This document shows positions 1-27,915 of a stretch of DNA of 64,000 nucleotides, piece by piece; position 1 is the first letter of the stretch; each line of letters begins with the position of its first letter. The position numbers and the translations under genes were made by a program. Source of the stretch: Lentzea xinjiangensis (GTDB lineage Bacteria > Actinomycetota > Actinomycetes > Mycobacteriales > Pseudonocardiaceae). Below the pieces are notes generated by a model. That model was not told the origin of the DNA and ran no database searches. It worked only from the letters and a program-made list of their open reading frames with translations. The DNA lies in contig NZ_FOFR01000023.1 of assembly GCF_900110955.1 (NCBI RefSeq), positions 62,001 through 126,000 on the forward strand, written 5' to 3'.

Positions 1-203
1 ACGACTTCACCGCCCTCGGCGGCGACTCCATGCGCAGCCTGCTCGTCACGTCCCGCTGCCGCGCCGCCTTCGACGTGCCGCTGACCCCGCACGACGTCCT
101 CACCGCCCGCACGGTCGCCGACCTGGCACGGCTGGTCGAGGAGAAGATCCTGCTCGAGCTCGAACGAGTCGCCCTCGATGACGGCGCCACCCCGAACCTG
201 TGA
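1..203 (+). CDS. NRPS, C-terminal carrier-protein end (5' truncated)
   Basis: This is the 3' end of a nonribosomal peptide synthetase gene that begins before the window; the reading frame starts at base 3. The visible 66 residues are the second half of a thiolation (T) domain. The core LGGDS carries the serine that takes the phosphopantetheine arm, and the fold's last helices follow ([14 protein letters not shown]). The protein stops soon after the T domain, so this subunit has no thioesterase. Its stop codon lies 14 bases before the ATG of the next NRPS, whose first domain is a condensation domain. The two subunits are therefore probably co-transcribed and consecutive in the assembly line, with this T domain passing the growing chain to the next protein. 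Confidence 0.9.
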   Translation, partial: DFTALGGDSMRSLLVTSRCRAAFDVPLTPHDVLTARTVADLARLVEEKILLELERVALDDGATPNL

Positions 204-217
204 GGAGACACCACACC

Positions 218-19785
<19,568 letters not shown>

Positions 19786-19789
<4 letters not shown>

Positions 19790-21000
19790 CCACGTCGCTG
19801 TCGCGCAACCGCGACTACCGGCTGCTGTGGGCCGGGCAGGCCCTGTCCGAGGCGGGGGCGAGCGCGTCGCTCATCGCGCTGCCCCTGCTGGTCCTCACCC
19901 TCACCGGCTCGGCGGCGACGTCGGGCCTCGTGCTGGGTGCCGCCGCCGCCGCGCAGCTGGTCGTCGGGCTGCCCGCGGGGGCGCTGGTGGACCGCTGGAA
20001 CCGCCGGACGGTGATGCTGGTCTGCGAAGCCGTGCAGGCGCTGGCGGTGGCCTTCCTGGTGGTCGGCCTGTGGTGGCACGCCGTCGGCGTGGAGCACGTG
20101 GTGCTGGCCGTCATCGTGCTCGGTGTCTGCCGCGCGCTGTCGGAGCCCGCGGAGGACGCCGTGCTGCCCGCCATCGTGCCCGAGCGGCAGCTCCCGGACG
20201 CGGTCGCGATGAACGCCGCACGCGGCTACGTCGGCCAGCTCTCCGGCACGGCGCTCGGCGGGCTGTTGTTCGGCCTGGGCCGGTGGCTGCCGTTCGCGGT
20301 GGAGGCGGTGACGCACGCGGCGACGTTCCTCGCGCTGCTGTTCATCCGCGTGCCCGAGCGGGAGCGGGAACCGGCGCCGTTCAGCCGCTTCCACCGCGAG
20401 GTCGGCGAAGGCCTGCGCTGGGTGTGGACCCAGCCGGTGGTGCGGGTGGTCGCCTTCTGCGCGGTCGGCCTCAACCTGTTCTTCCAGGCCTTCTACCTGC
20501 TGATGATCGCCATCGCGCACCAGGAGGGCGTCCCGGCCGGGCAGATCGGGGTCATGGGGGCGATGCTCGGCGCGGGCGGCATCCTCGGCGCGCTGGTGGC
20601 GCCGCGGCTGCACCGGGCGCTGCGCCCGCACCGGGCGATCGTCGGCGTGTTCTGGGTCATCACCGCCCTGATCCCGATGGCGTTGTTCGTCGATCCGGGG
20701 ATCCCCACCGGCGTGCTGTTCGCGGCCGCCGCGTTCCTGGCCCCCACCGCGAACACCACCATCACCACCTACCAGCTCCTGCTCACCCCGGACGAGCTGC
20801 GCGGCAGGCTGAGCAGCGTGATGGGCGTGGCGCTGGGCATCGCGGCGATAGCCGGCCCCGCCGCCGGCGGTCTGCTGGTGGACTTCCTGACGCCCGCGCA
20901 AGCCATCCTCACCTGCGCCGCGGGCAGCGGGTTGTTGGCCGTCTTCGCCACCGTGAACCCCACTCTGCGCCGGTTCTCCCGGGACAAAGGAGTGGAATAG
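19786..21000 (+). CDS. MFS exporter linked to the NRPS
   Basis: A 404-residue major facilitator superfamily protein of the EntS-like drug and siderophore exporter group. It has about twelve hydrophobic segments, with the MFS signature after the second helix ([14 protein letters not shown]). The start ATG overlaps the NRPS stop (ATGA), so translation is probably coupled. Context makes it the likely exporter of the peptide product and a possible self-resistance determinant. The substrate is inferred from position only. Confidence 0.9.
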
Positions 21001-21014
21001 GTGTGCGCACACCT
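20999..21014. promoter_or_regulatory. 16-bp perfect palindrome between exporter and lsr2
   Basis: AGGTGTGCGCACACCT is a perfect palindrome overlapping the exporter stop codon. It lies 57 bases before the Lsr2-like start. It could be an operator for the downstream gene or a weak terminator stem; no loop or U-tract separates the arms, so an operator is slightly more likely. Confidence 0.35.
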
Positions 21015-21071
21015 CTGTCCGGTGACTTCGACGGTCCGGTCAATCGTTCACGGAACACTGGGGGCGGTGGA

Positions 21072-21419
21072 ATGGCACAGAGATTTCTGGTCCAGTTCGT
21101 CGACGACCTGGACGGCACGGCGGCGGAGGACGTCGAGACCGTCCAGTTCGGACTCGACGGCGTGACGTACCTCATCGACCTCAACGCGCGGAACGCGGAC
21201 AGCCTGCGGACCGCCCTGCGCGACTTCATCGCCAACGCCCGCCGGACCGGTGGCCGGGCCGGCCGGAGCACCGCCACCCGCACCACCCCCGGTGGGCCGC
21301 GCACGAGGAAGCAGACCCAGCTCATCCGGGAGTGGGCGCGCGAGAACGGGTACGAGCTGGCCGATCGCGGCCGGATCCCGGCTCGGGTCATCGACGACTT
21401 CGAGGAGGCGCACGGTTGA
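21072..21419 (+). CDS. lsr2: Lsr2-family nucleoid-associated protein
   Basis: A 115-residue Lsr2 homologue, the actinobacterial H-NS analogue that binds AT-rich DNA in the minor groove and silences acquired genes. The N-terminal half (MAQRFLVQFVDDLDG, then VQFGLDGVTYLIDL) is the dimerization domain. A charged, flexible linker follows. The C-terminal domain has IREWARENGYELADRGRIP, with the RGR hook that inserts into DNA. ATG 21072 is used because it starts the conserved MAQ-type N-terminus. It follows the NRPS exporter and may silence or tune the cluster. Actinomycetes often carry several Lsr2 paralogues, and this may be an accessory copy rather than the main one. Confidence 0.93.
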   Translation: MAQRFLVQFVDDLDGTAAEDVETVQFGLDGVTYLIDLNARNADSLRTALRDFIANARRTGGRAGRSTATRTTPGGPRTRKQTQLIREWARENGYELADRGRIPARVIDDFEEAHG

Positions 21420-21488
21420 CCGCCTGGTCCACCTGGTGTGGAAAGATCGGTGCCCGGCAGCAGCCGGACGCACTCACTGGGGGAGTGG

Positions 21489-22889
21489 ATGGATTTCAAG
21501 CGGTTCACCGCGCTGTGCACGGCGCTCACGATCACGGGTGCCGCGCTGGCACCGGCGGCCGGTGCCGGAGAAGAGCACCACCCGCTGGCCGAGCGCCTGC
21601 GCGAGGCGATCGTGGCGCAGAACTTCAAGGACGTCATCGACCTGACGCCGCCGGAGAGCGGCACCGCGCGGGCGGCGGGGCAGCGGGAGAAGTACGACCC
21701 GAGCCCGGCGGAGCTGGCGGGCAAGGCGCGCGTCCTCGCGGCCCAAGCGGGAAAACCGCTGCACCAGACGCCGAACATGGACGCGGCGATCATCGAGCTC
21801 AACCCGGCGGGGCAACCGGAATCCGTCGCGAACGTCCTGCTCAGCCCGCAGTACCCGAACGGCGTGGTCGTGCCGGTCGAGGACAAGAGCCTCGCCACGG
21901 ACCAGGTGCGCTACCGCTGGTGGGACGACACCGAGTGGGACGTCAACGGCGGCAAAGGCACGCGTGACGTGCTGGCGGGCCGGGAGAACGCGCCGATCGA
22001 CTTCTCCTCGCCGTACCCGGCGTCGGTGCTGAAGCTGATGGTCGGCTTCGGCGTGCTGCGCCTGGCCGACCAGGGCAAGATCGACCTCGACGCCGACTAC
22101 GCCTACGACCCGAACCCGGTGCGCGAGGCGTGCGGCGGGCCGTCGGTGAAGAGGGTCCGGCAGCACTTCGACGAGATGATCACGAAGTCGCAGAACGAGT
22201 CCACCTGCGCGCTGATCAAGCTGATCCACGACCTCGGCTCGTGGGACGCGGTGAACAAGTCGTTCGCCGACCTCGGCATGCCGACCCTGATGGTCACCGG
22301 GACCATCCCCGGCAACGGCGGGCGCTGGATCGGCTCGAACATGAGCGGTCTCGACACCGCGAAGCTCCTGCTGCTGGTCAACGGCGGCCTGGGCGTGCTG
22401 TGGACGACGGACGCCGGCAAGCAGGTCACCCGCAACGAGCTGTCGGCCTCGTCGCGGCGGGTCTTCCAGCAGGCGCTCGCGGACCAGGGCCACAACGAGA
22501 TGCTGTCCACGCCGAACTGGTGCGGGCGCGACTACCCGGTGCAGGGCATCCCGCAGCAGGTGCCGGCGCGCTGGATCCAGCCGGACGGCACCGTCAAGGT
22601 CGGCGACGCGGTCTACGACCGCGACGTGCGCCCGTGCAACGAGGCCGCCGAGGTGACCTTCGCGCACAAGACCGGCTGGGTCGACACCACCGGTTCCGAC
22701 GCGGGCATCGTGAAGTCGTTCCGCGGCAAGGACAACCGCAGGTACGTCGTGGTCGTGTTCTGCAACCTCGGCACCGACTACGTCGACGCCGACCGCCCGG
22801 CCGACCCGCCCGGCGTGTTCCCGGTGCTCTACACGCAGAAGTACGCGAAGCTGGGCAAGGCCATCGACGACATCATGAAGAACCTCTGA
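21489..22889 (+). CDS. secreted serine hydrolase of the class A beta-lactamase fold
   Basis: A 466-residue protein with a signal peptide (KRF, then a hydrophobic stretch ending AAGAG near residue 27). The three active-site motifs of the penicillin-recognizing fold are present in order: S179-V-L-K (SxxK), S234-Q-N (SxN) and K394-T-G. The SxN to KTG distance is about 160 residues, against about 100 in classical class A enzymes, so a region of roughly 55 residues is inserted and the protein is long for the family. A GGGGGAG ribosome site precedes ATG 21489. A strong hairpin follows the stop. It may be a beta-lactamase, a D,D-peptidase or an extracellular hydrolase acting on the NRPS product. It is not a typical SurE-like release enzyme, because those are cytosolic and S12-like. 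Confidence 0.8.
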   Translation: MDFKRFTALCTALTITGAALAPAAGAGEEHHPLAERLREAIVAQNFKDVIDLTPPESGTARAAGQREKYDPSPAELAGKARVLAAQAGKPLHQTPNMDAAIIELNPAGQPESVANVLLSPQYPNGVVVPVEDKSLATDQVRYRWWDDTEWDVNGGKGTRDVLAGRENAPIDFSSPYPASVLKLMVGFGVLRLADQGKIDLDADYAYDPNPVREACGGPSVKRVRQHFDEMITKSQNESTCALIKLIHDLGSWDAVNKSFADLGMPTLMVTGTIPGNGGRWIGSNMSGLDTAKLLLLVNGGLGVLWTTDAGKQVTRNELSASSRRVFQQALADQGHNEMLSTPNWCGRDYPVQGIPQQVPARWIQPDGTVKVGDAVYDRDVRPCNEAAEVTFAHKTGWVDTTGSDAGIVKSFRGKDNRRYVVVVFCNLGTDYVDADRPADPPGVFPVLYTQKYAKLGKAIDDIMKNL

Positions 22890-22896
22890 TCGACCG

Positions 22897-22930
22897 GTCA
22901 CCGCGGTCGGATCGGACCGGCCGCGGTGAC
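22897..22930 (+). terminator. hairpin terminator after the serine hydrolase
   Basis: GTCACCGCGG pairs perfectly with CCGCGGTGAC across a 14-base loop, eight bases after the stop codon. There is no U-tract, which is normal for actinomycetes. It probably ends the NRPS-side transcript. Confidence 0.65.
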
Positions 22931-23120
22931 GTCGTGGACCGGCGGCCTCGACGGGGAGTGCGGCGTGGTCGTTCGAAACCCGCAGGTCCGCCGCCTCCCG
23001 CTGGGACGCGCGGCAGCGGAAATGTGAGCATCAACACCTGTCTGTGACGTTCTCGTGTTCATTTCGTAACATGGCCCGCCGTGTGAACACGCCCCTGTCC
23101 CCGACGCAAGGTGTTCCCGA

Positions 23121-23792
23121 ATGCCGGGCCGACATAGAACGAAACCGACAGCCAGCAAGAAGCTCCCCATCGCCGTCGCCACCACCCTCACCGCGGGCCT
23201 CGTCGCGACCTTCTGGGTGGTCCGCGCGTCCGATCAGGAGGTCGACCCGACCGGAGCGGCCGCCCTCCTGACCGCGCCGTCGAGCTCCGTCAGCCCGAGC
23301 TCGCAGCCCGTCGCGACGTCGAGCACCGCACCGCCGTCCTCGGAACCTCCGGTGACCACGACGGTGCCTCCGGTGACCACGACACCGCCGCAGACCACCA
23401 CGCCACCCCCTCCGCCGCCTCCTCCGGCGCCGCCGCCCTGCCCGACCACCCTGGACGGCGTCAAGCCGCACGTGGCGCAGGTGGGCCATCACGTCGCGGG
23501 CAAGTTCGGCGTCGAGGACATCGGTGGCGCCGCCGGCCGGGGCGGCTCCGGTGACCACCCCACCGGTCTGGCGCTGGACTTCATGGTCGACACCGCCACC
23601 GGCAACGCGCTGGCCGAGTACGTGCTCGCCAACCGCCGCGCGTTCGGCGTCACCTACGTGATCTGGCGCCAGCGCTACAACGACGGCAGCGGCTGGTCGA
23701 TGATGGAGGACCGGGGCAGTCCCACGGCCAACCACATGGATCACGTGCACGTGTCGTTCCAGGCGGCCGCGACCGTCAAGGTCACCTGCTGA
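23121..23792 (+). CDS. membrane-anchored or secreted protein with VanY/ARB_07466-like C-terminal domain
   Basis: A 223-residue protein. A basic N-terminus and one hydrophobic segment (about residues 17-34) are followed by a Ser/Thr/Pro-rich linker (about 45-110) with TTTPP-type repeats and a run of prolines. The C-terminal domain (about 115-223) has DHPTGLALDFMV and NHMDHVHVS, the paired His/Asp motifs of the ARB_07466/D-Ala-D-Ala carboxypeptidase-like zinc fold. The likely site of action is the cell wall. The domain occurs widely in actinobacterial secreted proteins, often without a known substrate. It is transcribed towards the methyltransferase on the other strand. Confidence 0.8.
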   Translation: MPGRHRTKPTASKKLPIAVATTLTAGLVATFWVVRASDQEVDPTGAAALLTAPSSSVSPSSQPVATSSTAPPSSEPPVTTTVPPVTTTPPQTTTPPPPPPPPAPPPCPTTLDGVKPHVAQVGHHVAGKFGVEDIGGAAGRGGSGDHPTGLALDFMVDTATGNALAEYVLANRRAFGVTYVIWRQRYNDGSGWSMMEDRGSPTANHMDHVHVSFQAAATVKVTC

Positions 23793-23846
23793 CATCTCCG
23801 AGCGGTACGCCGTCCGTTCCAGTGCGGTGCGGACCGGCTGTTCGGG

Positions 23847-24665
23847 TCAGGGCTTGCGGCCCACCGCTCCCGCGATGCAGTACGACACGGGCGGAAGAGG
23901 CGTGATGCGCGGACCGTCCGGCCACCAGTCCGCGCACAGCGTCAGGCCGGGGTCGACCAGCTCGAGCCCGGCCATCATGCCCAGGATCTCGTCACGGGTG
24001 CGGAAGCGGCCGGTGCCCATCGGGCTGTGCAGGAACGTGTCCTCCATGCGGCGGGCGAGCTCGCTGTGCTCCTCGGTCTGCGGGTCGAGGAAGTGGCTGA
24101 GTGCCACGTAGGAACCGGACGGCAGCGCGTCGATGTACTCGCGCATGATCTCCTGCGGGCTGATCTCGCCGTCGTAGTGGTGCAGCGTCCCGAGCTGGAG
24201 GAACGCGATCGGCTCGGTGAAGTCGATGTGCTTGCGCACGATCGGGTCCTCGAGGATCTCCCGGGGGCGGAAGATGTTCGCCGCCGAGAAGTGCGTCTGG
24301 TCGTTCTCCTCGAGCAACGCCCGGCCGTGCGCGAGCACCACGGGGTCGTTGTCGACGTAGACCACGCGCGCTTCCGGCTGGAGCCGTTGCACCACCTGAT
24401 GCGTGTTCTCCGCCGTGGGCAGGCCCGATCCGCAGTCGAGGTACTGGGTGATGCCCGTCTGGCTGGCGAGGAAGCGGGTGGCGCGGATCAGGAAGTTGCG
24501 GTTGTCGAACGCGAGGGTCTGCGCTTCCGGCGCGACCTGCTGCACCCGCCGCAGCACCTCGCGGTCGATCTCGTAGTTGTCCTTGCCGTTGAGGAAGGCG
24601 TCGTAAACCCTGGCGATGCTCGCCTTGGTCGTGTCGATGTAGACGGGCACATCGGTGTTGGTCAT
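23847..24665 (-). CDS. SAM-dependent methyltransferase (PF04672/DUF574 family)
   Basis: A 272-residue protein of the actinobacterial S-adenosylmethionine-dependent methyltransferase family. It begins with TNTDVPVYIDTTKASIARVYD and contains NGKDNYEIDRE. The glycine-rich SAM site is YLDCGSGLPT, with VVYVDNDPVVLAH as the acidic second strand. ATG 24665 is chosen because GAGGAT lies about six bases upstream; a GTG 30 bases earlier has no ribosome site. The substrate is unknown. It is divergent from the XRE regulator, an arrangement often seen near DUF397 genes. Confidence 0.88.
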   Translation of the reverse strand: MTNTDVPVYIDTTKASIARVYDAFLNGKDNYEIDREVLRRVQQVAPEAQTLAFDNRNFLIRATRFLASQTGITQYLDCGSGLPTAENTHQVVQRLQPEARVVYVDNDPVVLAHGRALLEENDQTHFSAANIFRPREILEDPIVRKHIDFTEPIAFLQLGTLHHYDGEISPQEIMREYIDALPSGSYVALSHFLDPQTEEHSELARRMEDTFLHSPMGTGRFRTRDEILGMMAGLELVDPGLTLCADWWPDGPRITPLPPVSYCIAGAVGRKP

Positions 24666-24876
24666 CACGATCCTCACATGCGTAGACAGGGGCACGACGC
24701 CTGTGCATCAGATCACACGGCGCTCAGCGGGCGGACAAGGCCCGATCGCGTGAATGTTGGCGTGGTCCACGTACAGTGATCAACTCGGCGCCGCCGTTTC
24801 CCGGCAACCGCTCTTCGAGTGGATTGTCCCGCCCGCACTGGCGCCCGCGAGGCCGAAACGCTAAGGAGGAGCCCTG

Positions 24877-25761
24877 ATGGCGACTGCTGACTCCCACTCC
24901 TCGGCGAACGTGCGGCCCGGTGGCCCGACGGCGCTGCGCATCGTGCTCGGCGCTCAGCTGCGCAGGCTCCGCGAGGCCGCGGACATCTCGCGCGCTGAGG
25001 CGGGCTTCGCGATCCGCGGGTCCGAGTCGAAGATCAGCAGGCTGGAGCTCGGCCGCGTCGGGCTGAAGGACCGCGACGTCGCCGATCTGCTCACCATGTA
25101 CGGGATCACCGAGCAAGCCGAGCGGGACCTGTTCCTTGAGATGGTCGCCCGCTCGAACCAGCCGGGCTGGTGGCACCGCTACAGCGACCTGATGCCGGAC
25201 TGGTTCCAGGACTACGTCGGTCTGGAAGAAGCCGCGTCGAGGATCCTCACCTACGAGCTGCAGTTCGTGCCCGGCCTGTTGCAGACGGAGGACTACGCGA
25301 GGGCCATCTCGAGCCGTGGCCGCCCCGAGGTCGCGGACAAGGCGGTCGAGCAGCGCGTCACGCTGCGCATGCGGAGGCAGCAGATCCTGGCCCGGCCCGG
25401 CGCTCCTCGCCTGTGGGCGGTCATCGACGAATCGGTGCTGTACCGGCCGATCGGTGGCGTGGCGGTGTTGCGCGGTCAGCTCGAACACCTGCTCAGCGTC
25501 ACCAAGCAGAAGCACATCACCTTGCAGGTCTTGCCGTACTCCCTGAGCGGCTACGCGGCCGAGGGCTCGTTCGCCATGCTGCGGTTCGACGAGCCGGAGC
25601 TGCCGGACATCGTCTACATCGAGCACGGCGGCGGTGCCCTGTACCTGGACCGCAGCAAGGAGCTCGAGCTCTACGGCCGGATGTTCGACCGGCTGACCGT
25701 CGACGCCCACACCCCGGATCGCACGCGTCAGGTGTTGATCAAGCGTCTCGCGGAGCTCTAG
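24877..25761 (+). CDS. XRE-family regulator with DUF5753
   Basis: A 294-residue transcriptional regulator. The N-terminal helix-turn-helix (about residues 20-80) has LGAQLRRLREAADISRAEAG and SKISRLELGR. The C-terminal DUF5753 domain (about 105-285) begins near WFQDYVGLEEAASRI and includes PGLLQTEDYARA. AAGGAGGAG precedes ATG 24877. It is the standard partner of DUF397 proteins in actinomycetes, and a DUF397 gene follows after 118 bases. It probably binds operators in this intergenic region. Confidence 0.92.
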   Translation: MATADSHSSANVRPGGPTALRIVLGAQLRRLREAADISRAEAGFAIRGSESKISRLELGRVGLKDRDVADLLTMYGITEQAERDLFLEMVARSNQPGWWHRYSDLMPDWFQDYVGLEEAASRILTYELQFVPGLLQTEDYARAISSRGRPEVADKAVEQRVTLRMRRQQILARPGAPRLWAVIDESVLYRPIGGVAVLRGQLEHLLSVTKQKHITLQVLPYSLSGYAAEGSFAMLRFDEPELPDIVYIEHGGGALYLDRSKELELYGRMFDRLTVDAHTPDRTRQVLIKRLAEL

Positions 25762-25783
25762 TTCCTCCGTCACCCGATCGAGT

Positions 25784-25862
25784 GTGCATCTGCACGTGCA
25801 TTTACCCGTGCGAGGCGCCTCTGCTACCGTGCGTGCACGGTCGAATGCACGTGCAGATGCAC
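25784..25862. repeat. 79-bp inverted repeat with nested CACGTG palindromes
   Basis: GTGCATCTGCACGTGCATT at 25784-25802 is the exact reverse complement of 25844-25862, a perfect 19-bp pair separated by 41 bases. Each arm contains the 10-bp palindrome TGCACGTGCA, and these two sites are 55 bp apart. The spacer holds a third near-palindrome (ACCGTGC-GT-GCACGGT). It lies between the XRE gene and the DUF397 gene and ends about 18 bases before the DUF397 start. This suggests a multi-site operator, although an RNA hairpin is also possible. Confidence 0.7.
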
Positions 25863-25879
25863 TGTCCCGGGGAGGCGCC

Positions 25880-26125
25880 GTGACCACCAGAGACGCGATC
25901 CACAGTGGGATGTCGGCTGCGCTGCTGCCCGCGGCGACGTGGCGCAAGAGCAGGCACAGCGGCGCGACCGGCAACTGCGTGGAGCTCGCCCGGCTCGACG
26001 GTGGTCACATCGCCGTGCGGAACTCCCGTTTCCCCGACGGCCCCGCGCTGGTGCTCACCAGCGCCGAGATCGCGGCCTTCCTGGCCGGCGCGAAGGAGGG
26101 TGAGTTCGATGACTTCGTCGCATGA
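25880..26125 (+). CDS. DUF397 protein
   Basis: An 81-residue DUF397 protein with the family core TWRKSRHSGATGNCVELA and a C-terminal stretch where the AEIAAFLAGAKEGEFD helix ends the domain. GTG 25880 is preceded by GGGGAGG. DUF397 proteins pair with XRE-DUF5753 regulators, probably as antagonists in development or secondary metabolism (family knowledge). The end of the gene overlaps the next start by 17 bases. Confidence 0.9.
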   Translation: MTTRDAIHSGMSAALLPAATWRKSRHSGATGNCVELARLDGGHIAVRNSRFPDGPALVLTSAEIAAFLAGAKEGEFDDFVA

Positions 26126-26414
26126 CGCCACGGCCCGCGCCACCGTCCGGCTCAACGCCCTGATCCTGCGCGGTTTCCAGTTCCTCTACCCGCGGGACCA
26201 CAGAGGTGAGCTCGCCGCTGTCGTGGGCGTCCGCGCCCATGACAACGTCATCGACATCGTCCGCCTGCACGACGAGAACGACGCTATCGCGACGAGGATG
26301 CCCGCGGACGAGGTCAACGTCCTCGTGCCGACGCGGTACTCGTGGCAGCGCACCGGTCCCGCCTGCCGCGTGATCGAAGAGCTGCTGGAGCTGCCCGACG
26401 ACCGCATCGCCTGA
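26109..26414 (+). CDS. small conserved protein in the DUF397 cassette
   Basis: A 101-residue protein with no recognised domain. It begins inside the DUF397 gene (overlap 17 bases), with GGAGGGTGAG as its ribosome site. The sequence is mixed alpha/beta, with a PRDHRGELAAVVGVRAHDNVID stretch and no signal peptide or membrane segment. Coupled translation suggests it works with the XRE/DUF397 pair; its role is unknown. Confidence 0.7.
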   Translation: MTSSHDATARATVRLNALILRGFQFLYPRDHRGELAAVVGVRAHDNVIDIVRLHDENDAIATRMPADEVNVLVPTRYSWQRTGPACRVIEELLELPDDRIA

Positions 26415-26613
26415 CCTCTGGACCGCTGCCCGGGATCGTGAACCACATCGCCCCAGGCGTCAGCGCCGCAGCAGGTCACTCGACGGTTCCTGGGTTCAAG
26501 CAGTCGATCTTCGGGTAGAGGTGGATCGAGTCGAGGACGGAGACGGCCATCAGTTGCGTCGCCACCGACCGTGACCACCGCACCCAAGCTGTCGAGCGCG
26601 AGAGGGCACACCG

Positions 26614-26994
26614 ATGAGCGACAAGAACAACACCGCGGACGCCGCCGTGGGCAAGGCCGGCGAGGCCGGTGCCGGTGTCGTCGCCGAGAAGGCGAGTGCG
26701 GCTCGCCAGAAGGCGACCGCGGTGGCCGGTCAGGTGAGCGAGAAGGCGACCGTCATCGCGGAACAGGTCGGCCAGAAGGCCGGCGCGGTCGCCGGTCAGG
26801 TGAGCGAGAAGGCGGGCGTCGTGGCCACGCAGGTCGGCGTGACCGCCATCGAGGCGGTCGAGGCGCTGCCCGAGCCCGTGCAGCAGCGCGTCGAGCAGGG
26901 TGTTCACCAGGCCCGCCGGCACCCCGCGGTGGTCGCGGCCGGCGCGGCGGCGGTCGTCCTGCTGCTGTGGAAGGTGTTGCGGCGAGGGCGGTGA
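26614..26994 (+). CDS. repeat-rich amphipathic helix protein with C-terminal membrane segment
   Basis: A 126-residue protein. Residues about 10-75 form imperfect repeats of a VAGQVSEKA-type unit, giving long amphipathic helices like those of LEA or apolipoprotein-type proteins. A hydrophobic stretch (VVAAGAAAVVLLLW, about 106-119) ends in a basic LRRGR anchor. It is probably membrane-attached and may act in stress protection or membrane shaping; this is inferred from composition alone. The strand is supported by the coherent repeat periodicity. Confidence 0.72.
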   Translation: MSDKNNTADAAVGKAGEAGAGVVAEKASAARQKATAVAGQVSEKATVIAEQVGQKAGAVAGQVSEKAGVVATQVGVTAIEAVEALPEPVQQRVEQGVHQARRHPAVVAAGAAAVVLLLWKVLRRGR

Positions 26995-27161
26995 ACGCCG
27001 GACTGGGCGGCCCGCACCTGTTCTTCGCCGACGGCCACATGACACCCTCCATGAAGTTCAAACCGGACAGAGCCGACCGGCAAGTGGTCCACGATCGGGT
27101 GCGCGCCGGGGATCCCGGTGCCGCGGTGGTTCGGGCCGGGGTGAGCGGGTAGGTCCTGTGG

Positions 27162-27779
27162 ATGGCTCCCACGACGTTGACCGCGCTCGCGCTGACCTGT
27201 TCCCTCAAGCCCTCGCCCGCGCCGTCGAGCACCGACAAGCTCGCCCGCCAGGTGCTCGACGAGCTCGCCGCGCACGGTGTGGCGGGCGAGCTGATCCGGG
27301 TCGTGGACCACGACGTGCGCCCCGGCGTGGAGAAGGACATGGGCGAGGGCGACGAGTGGCCGATGATCCGGGAGCGGGTCCTGGCCGCCGACATCCTGGT
27401 GCTGGCCACGCCCACCTGGGTGGGGCACCCGTCCAGCGTGGCCCAGCGGGTGATGGAGCGGCTGGACGCCGAACTGTCCGAAACCGACGACGAGGGCCGC
27501 CTGCTGACCTACGGCAAGGTCGCGGTGGTCGCGGTGGTCGGCAACGAGGACGGCGCGCACAAGATCATCGCGGACTGCTTCCAGGCCCTCAACGACGTCG
27601 GGTTCACCATCCCGGCCAGCGGTGGCACGTACTGGAACAACGAGGCGATGAACCCGAAGGACTACATCGAGCTGGAGCAGACCCCCGATCCGGTCGCCTC
27701 GACCAACAAGAAGCTGGCGAGCAACGCCGCGCACCTGGCGCGGCTGCTCAAGCAGGACCGGTTCCCGCCTGTCCACTGA
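27162..27779 (+). CDS. flavodoxin-fold NAD(P)H-dependent FMN reductase
   Basis: A 205-residue protein of the flavodoxin-like/NADPH-dependent FMN reductase family. It has an early strand plus phosphate-binding stretch (LALTCSLKPSPAPSSTDKLA), LVLATPTWVGHPSSVAQRVMERLD and VVGNEDGAHKII, which line the FMN site. It is a soluble oxidoreductase whose acceptor is unknown. Its neighbours do not show a pathway. Confidence 0.85.
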   Translation: MAPTTLTALALTCSLKPSPAPSSTDKLARQVLDELAAHGVAGELIRVVDHDVRPGVEKDMGEGDEWPMIRERVLAADILVLATPTWVGHPSSVAQRVMERLDAELSETDDEGRLLTYGKVAVVAVVGNEDGAHKIIADCFQALNDVGFTIPASGGTYWNNEAMNPKDYIELEQTPDPVASTNKKLASNAAHLARLLKQDRFPPVH

Positions 27780-27915
27780 GGAGCGACCGCGGGACCAGGC
27801 CGAAGTGCCGTCCCCGACCGGGCGTGGCAGTTGTACGAGTCGCTGTCCTGGCTCAGCACCAACACTCCGGCACTGATGGTCGCCCAGTAGCGCCACGACG
27901 CCGGCTGGAACCCTG

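Noticed and set aside
21489-22889. Assigning the serine hydrolase as the NRPS release thioesterase
   Set aside because: It has a signal peptide and class A-type motif order, while known penicillin-binding-protein-type NRPS thioesterases are cytosolic and S12-like. It is kept only as an open question.
26470-26520. tRNA-like GGTTCAAGC stretch
   Set aside because: No cloverleaf could be folded around it; acceptor and anticodon arms are absent.
26991-27152. A 53-codon frame starting GTG 26991 between the helix-repeat protein and the FMN reductase
   Set aside because: It has no ribosome site of its own and no recognisable sequence, so it is not supported.
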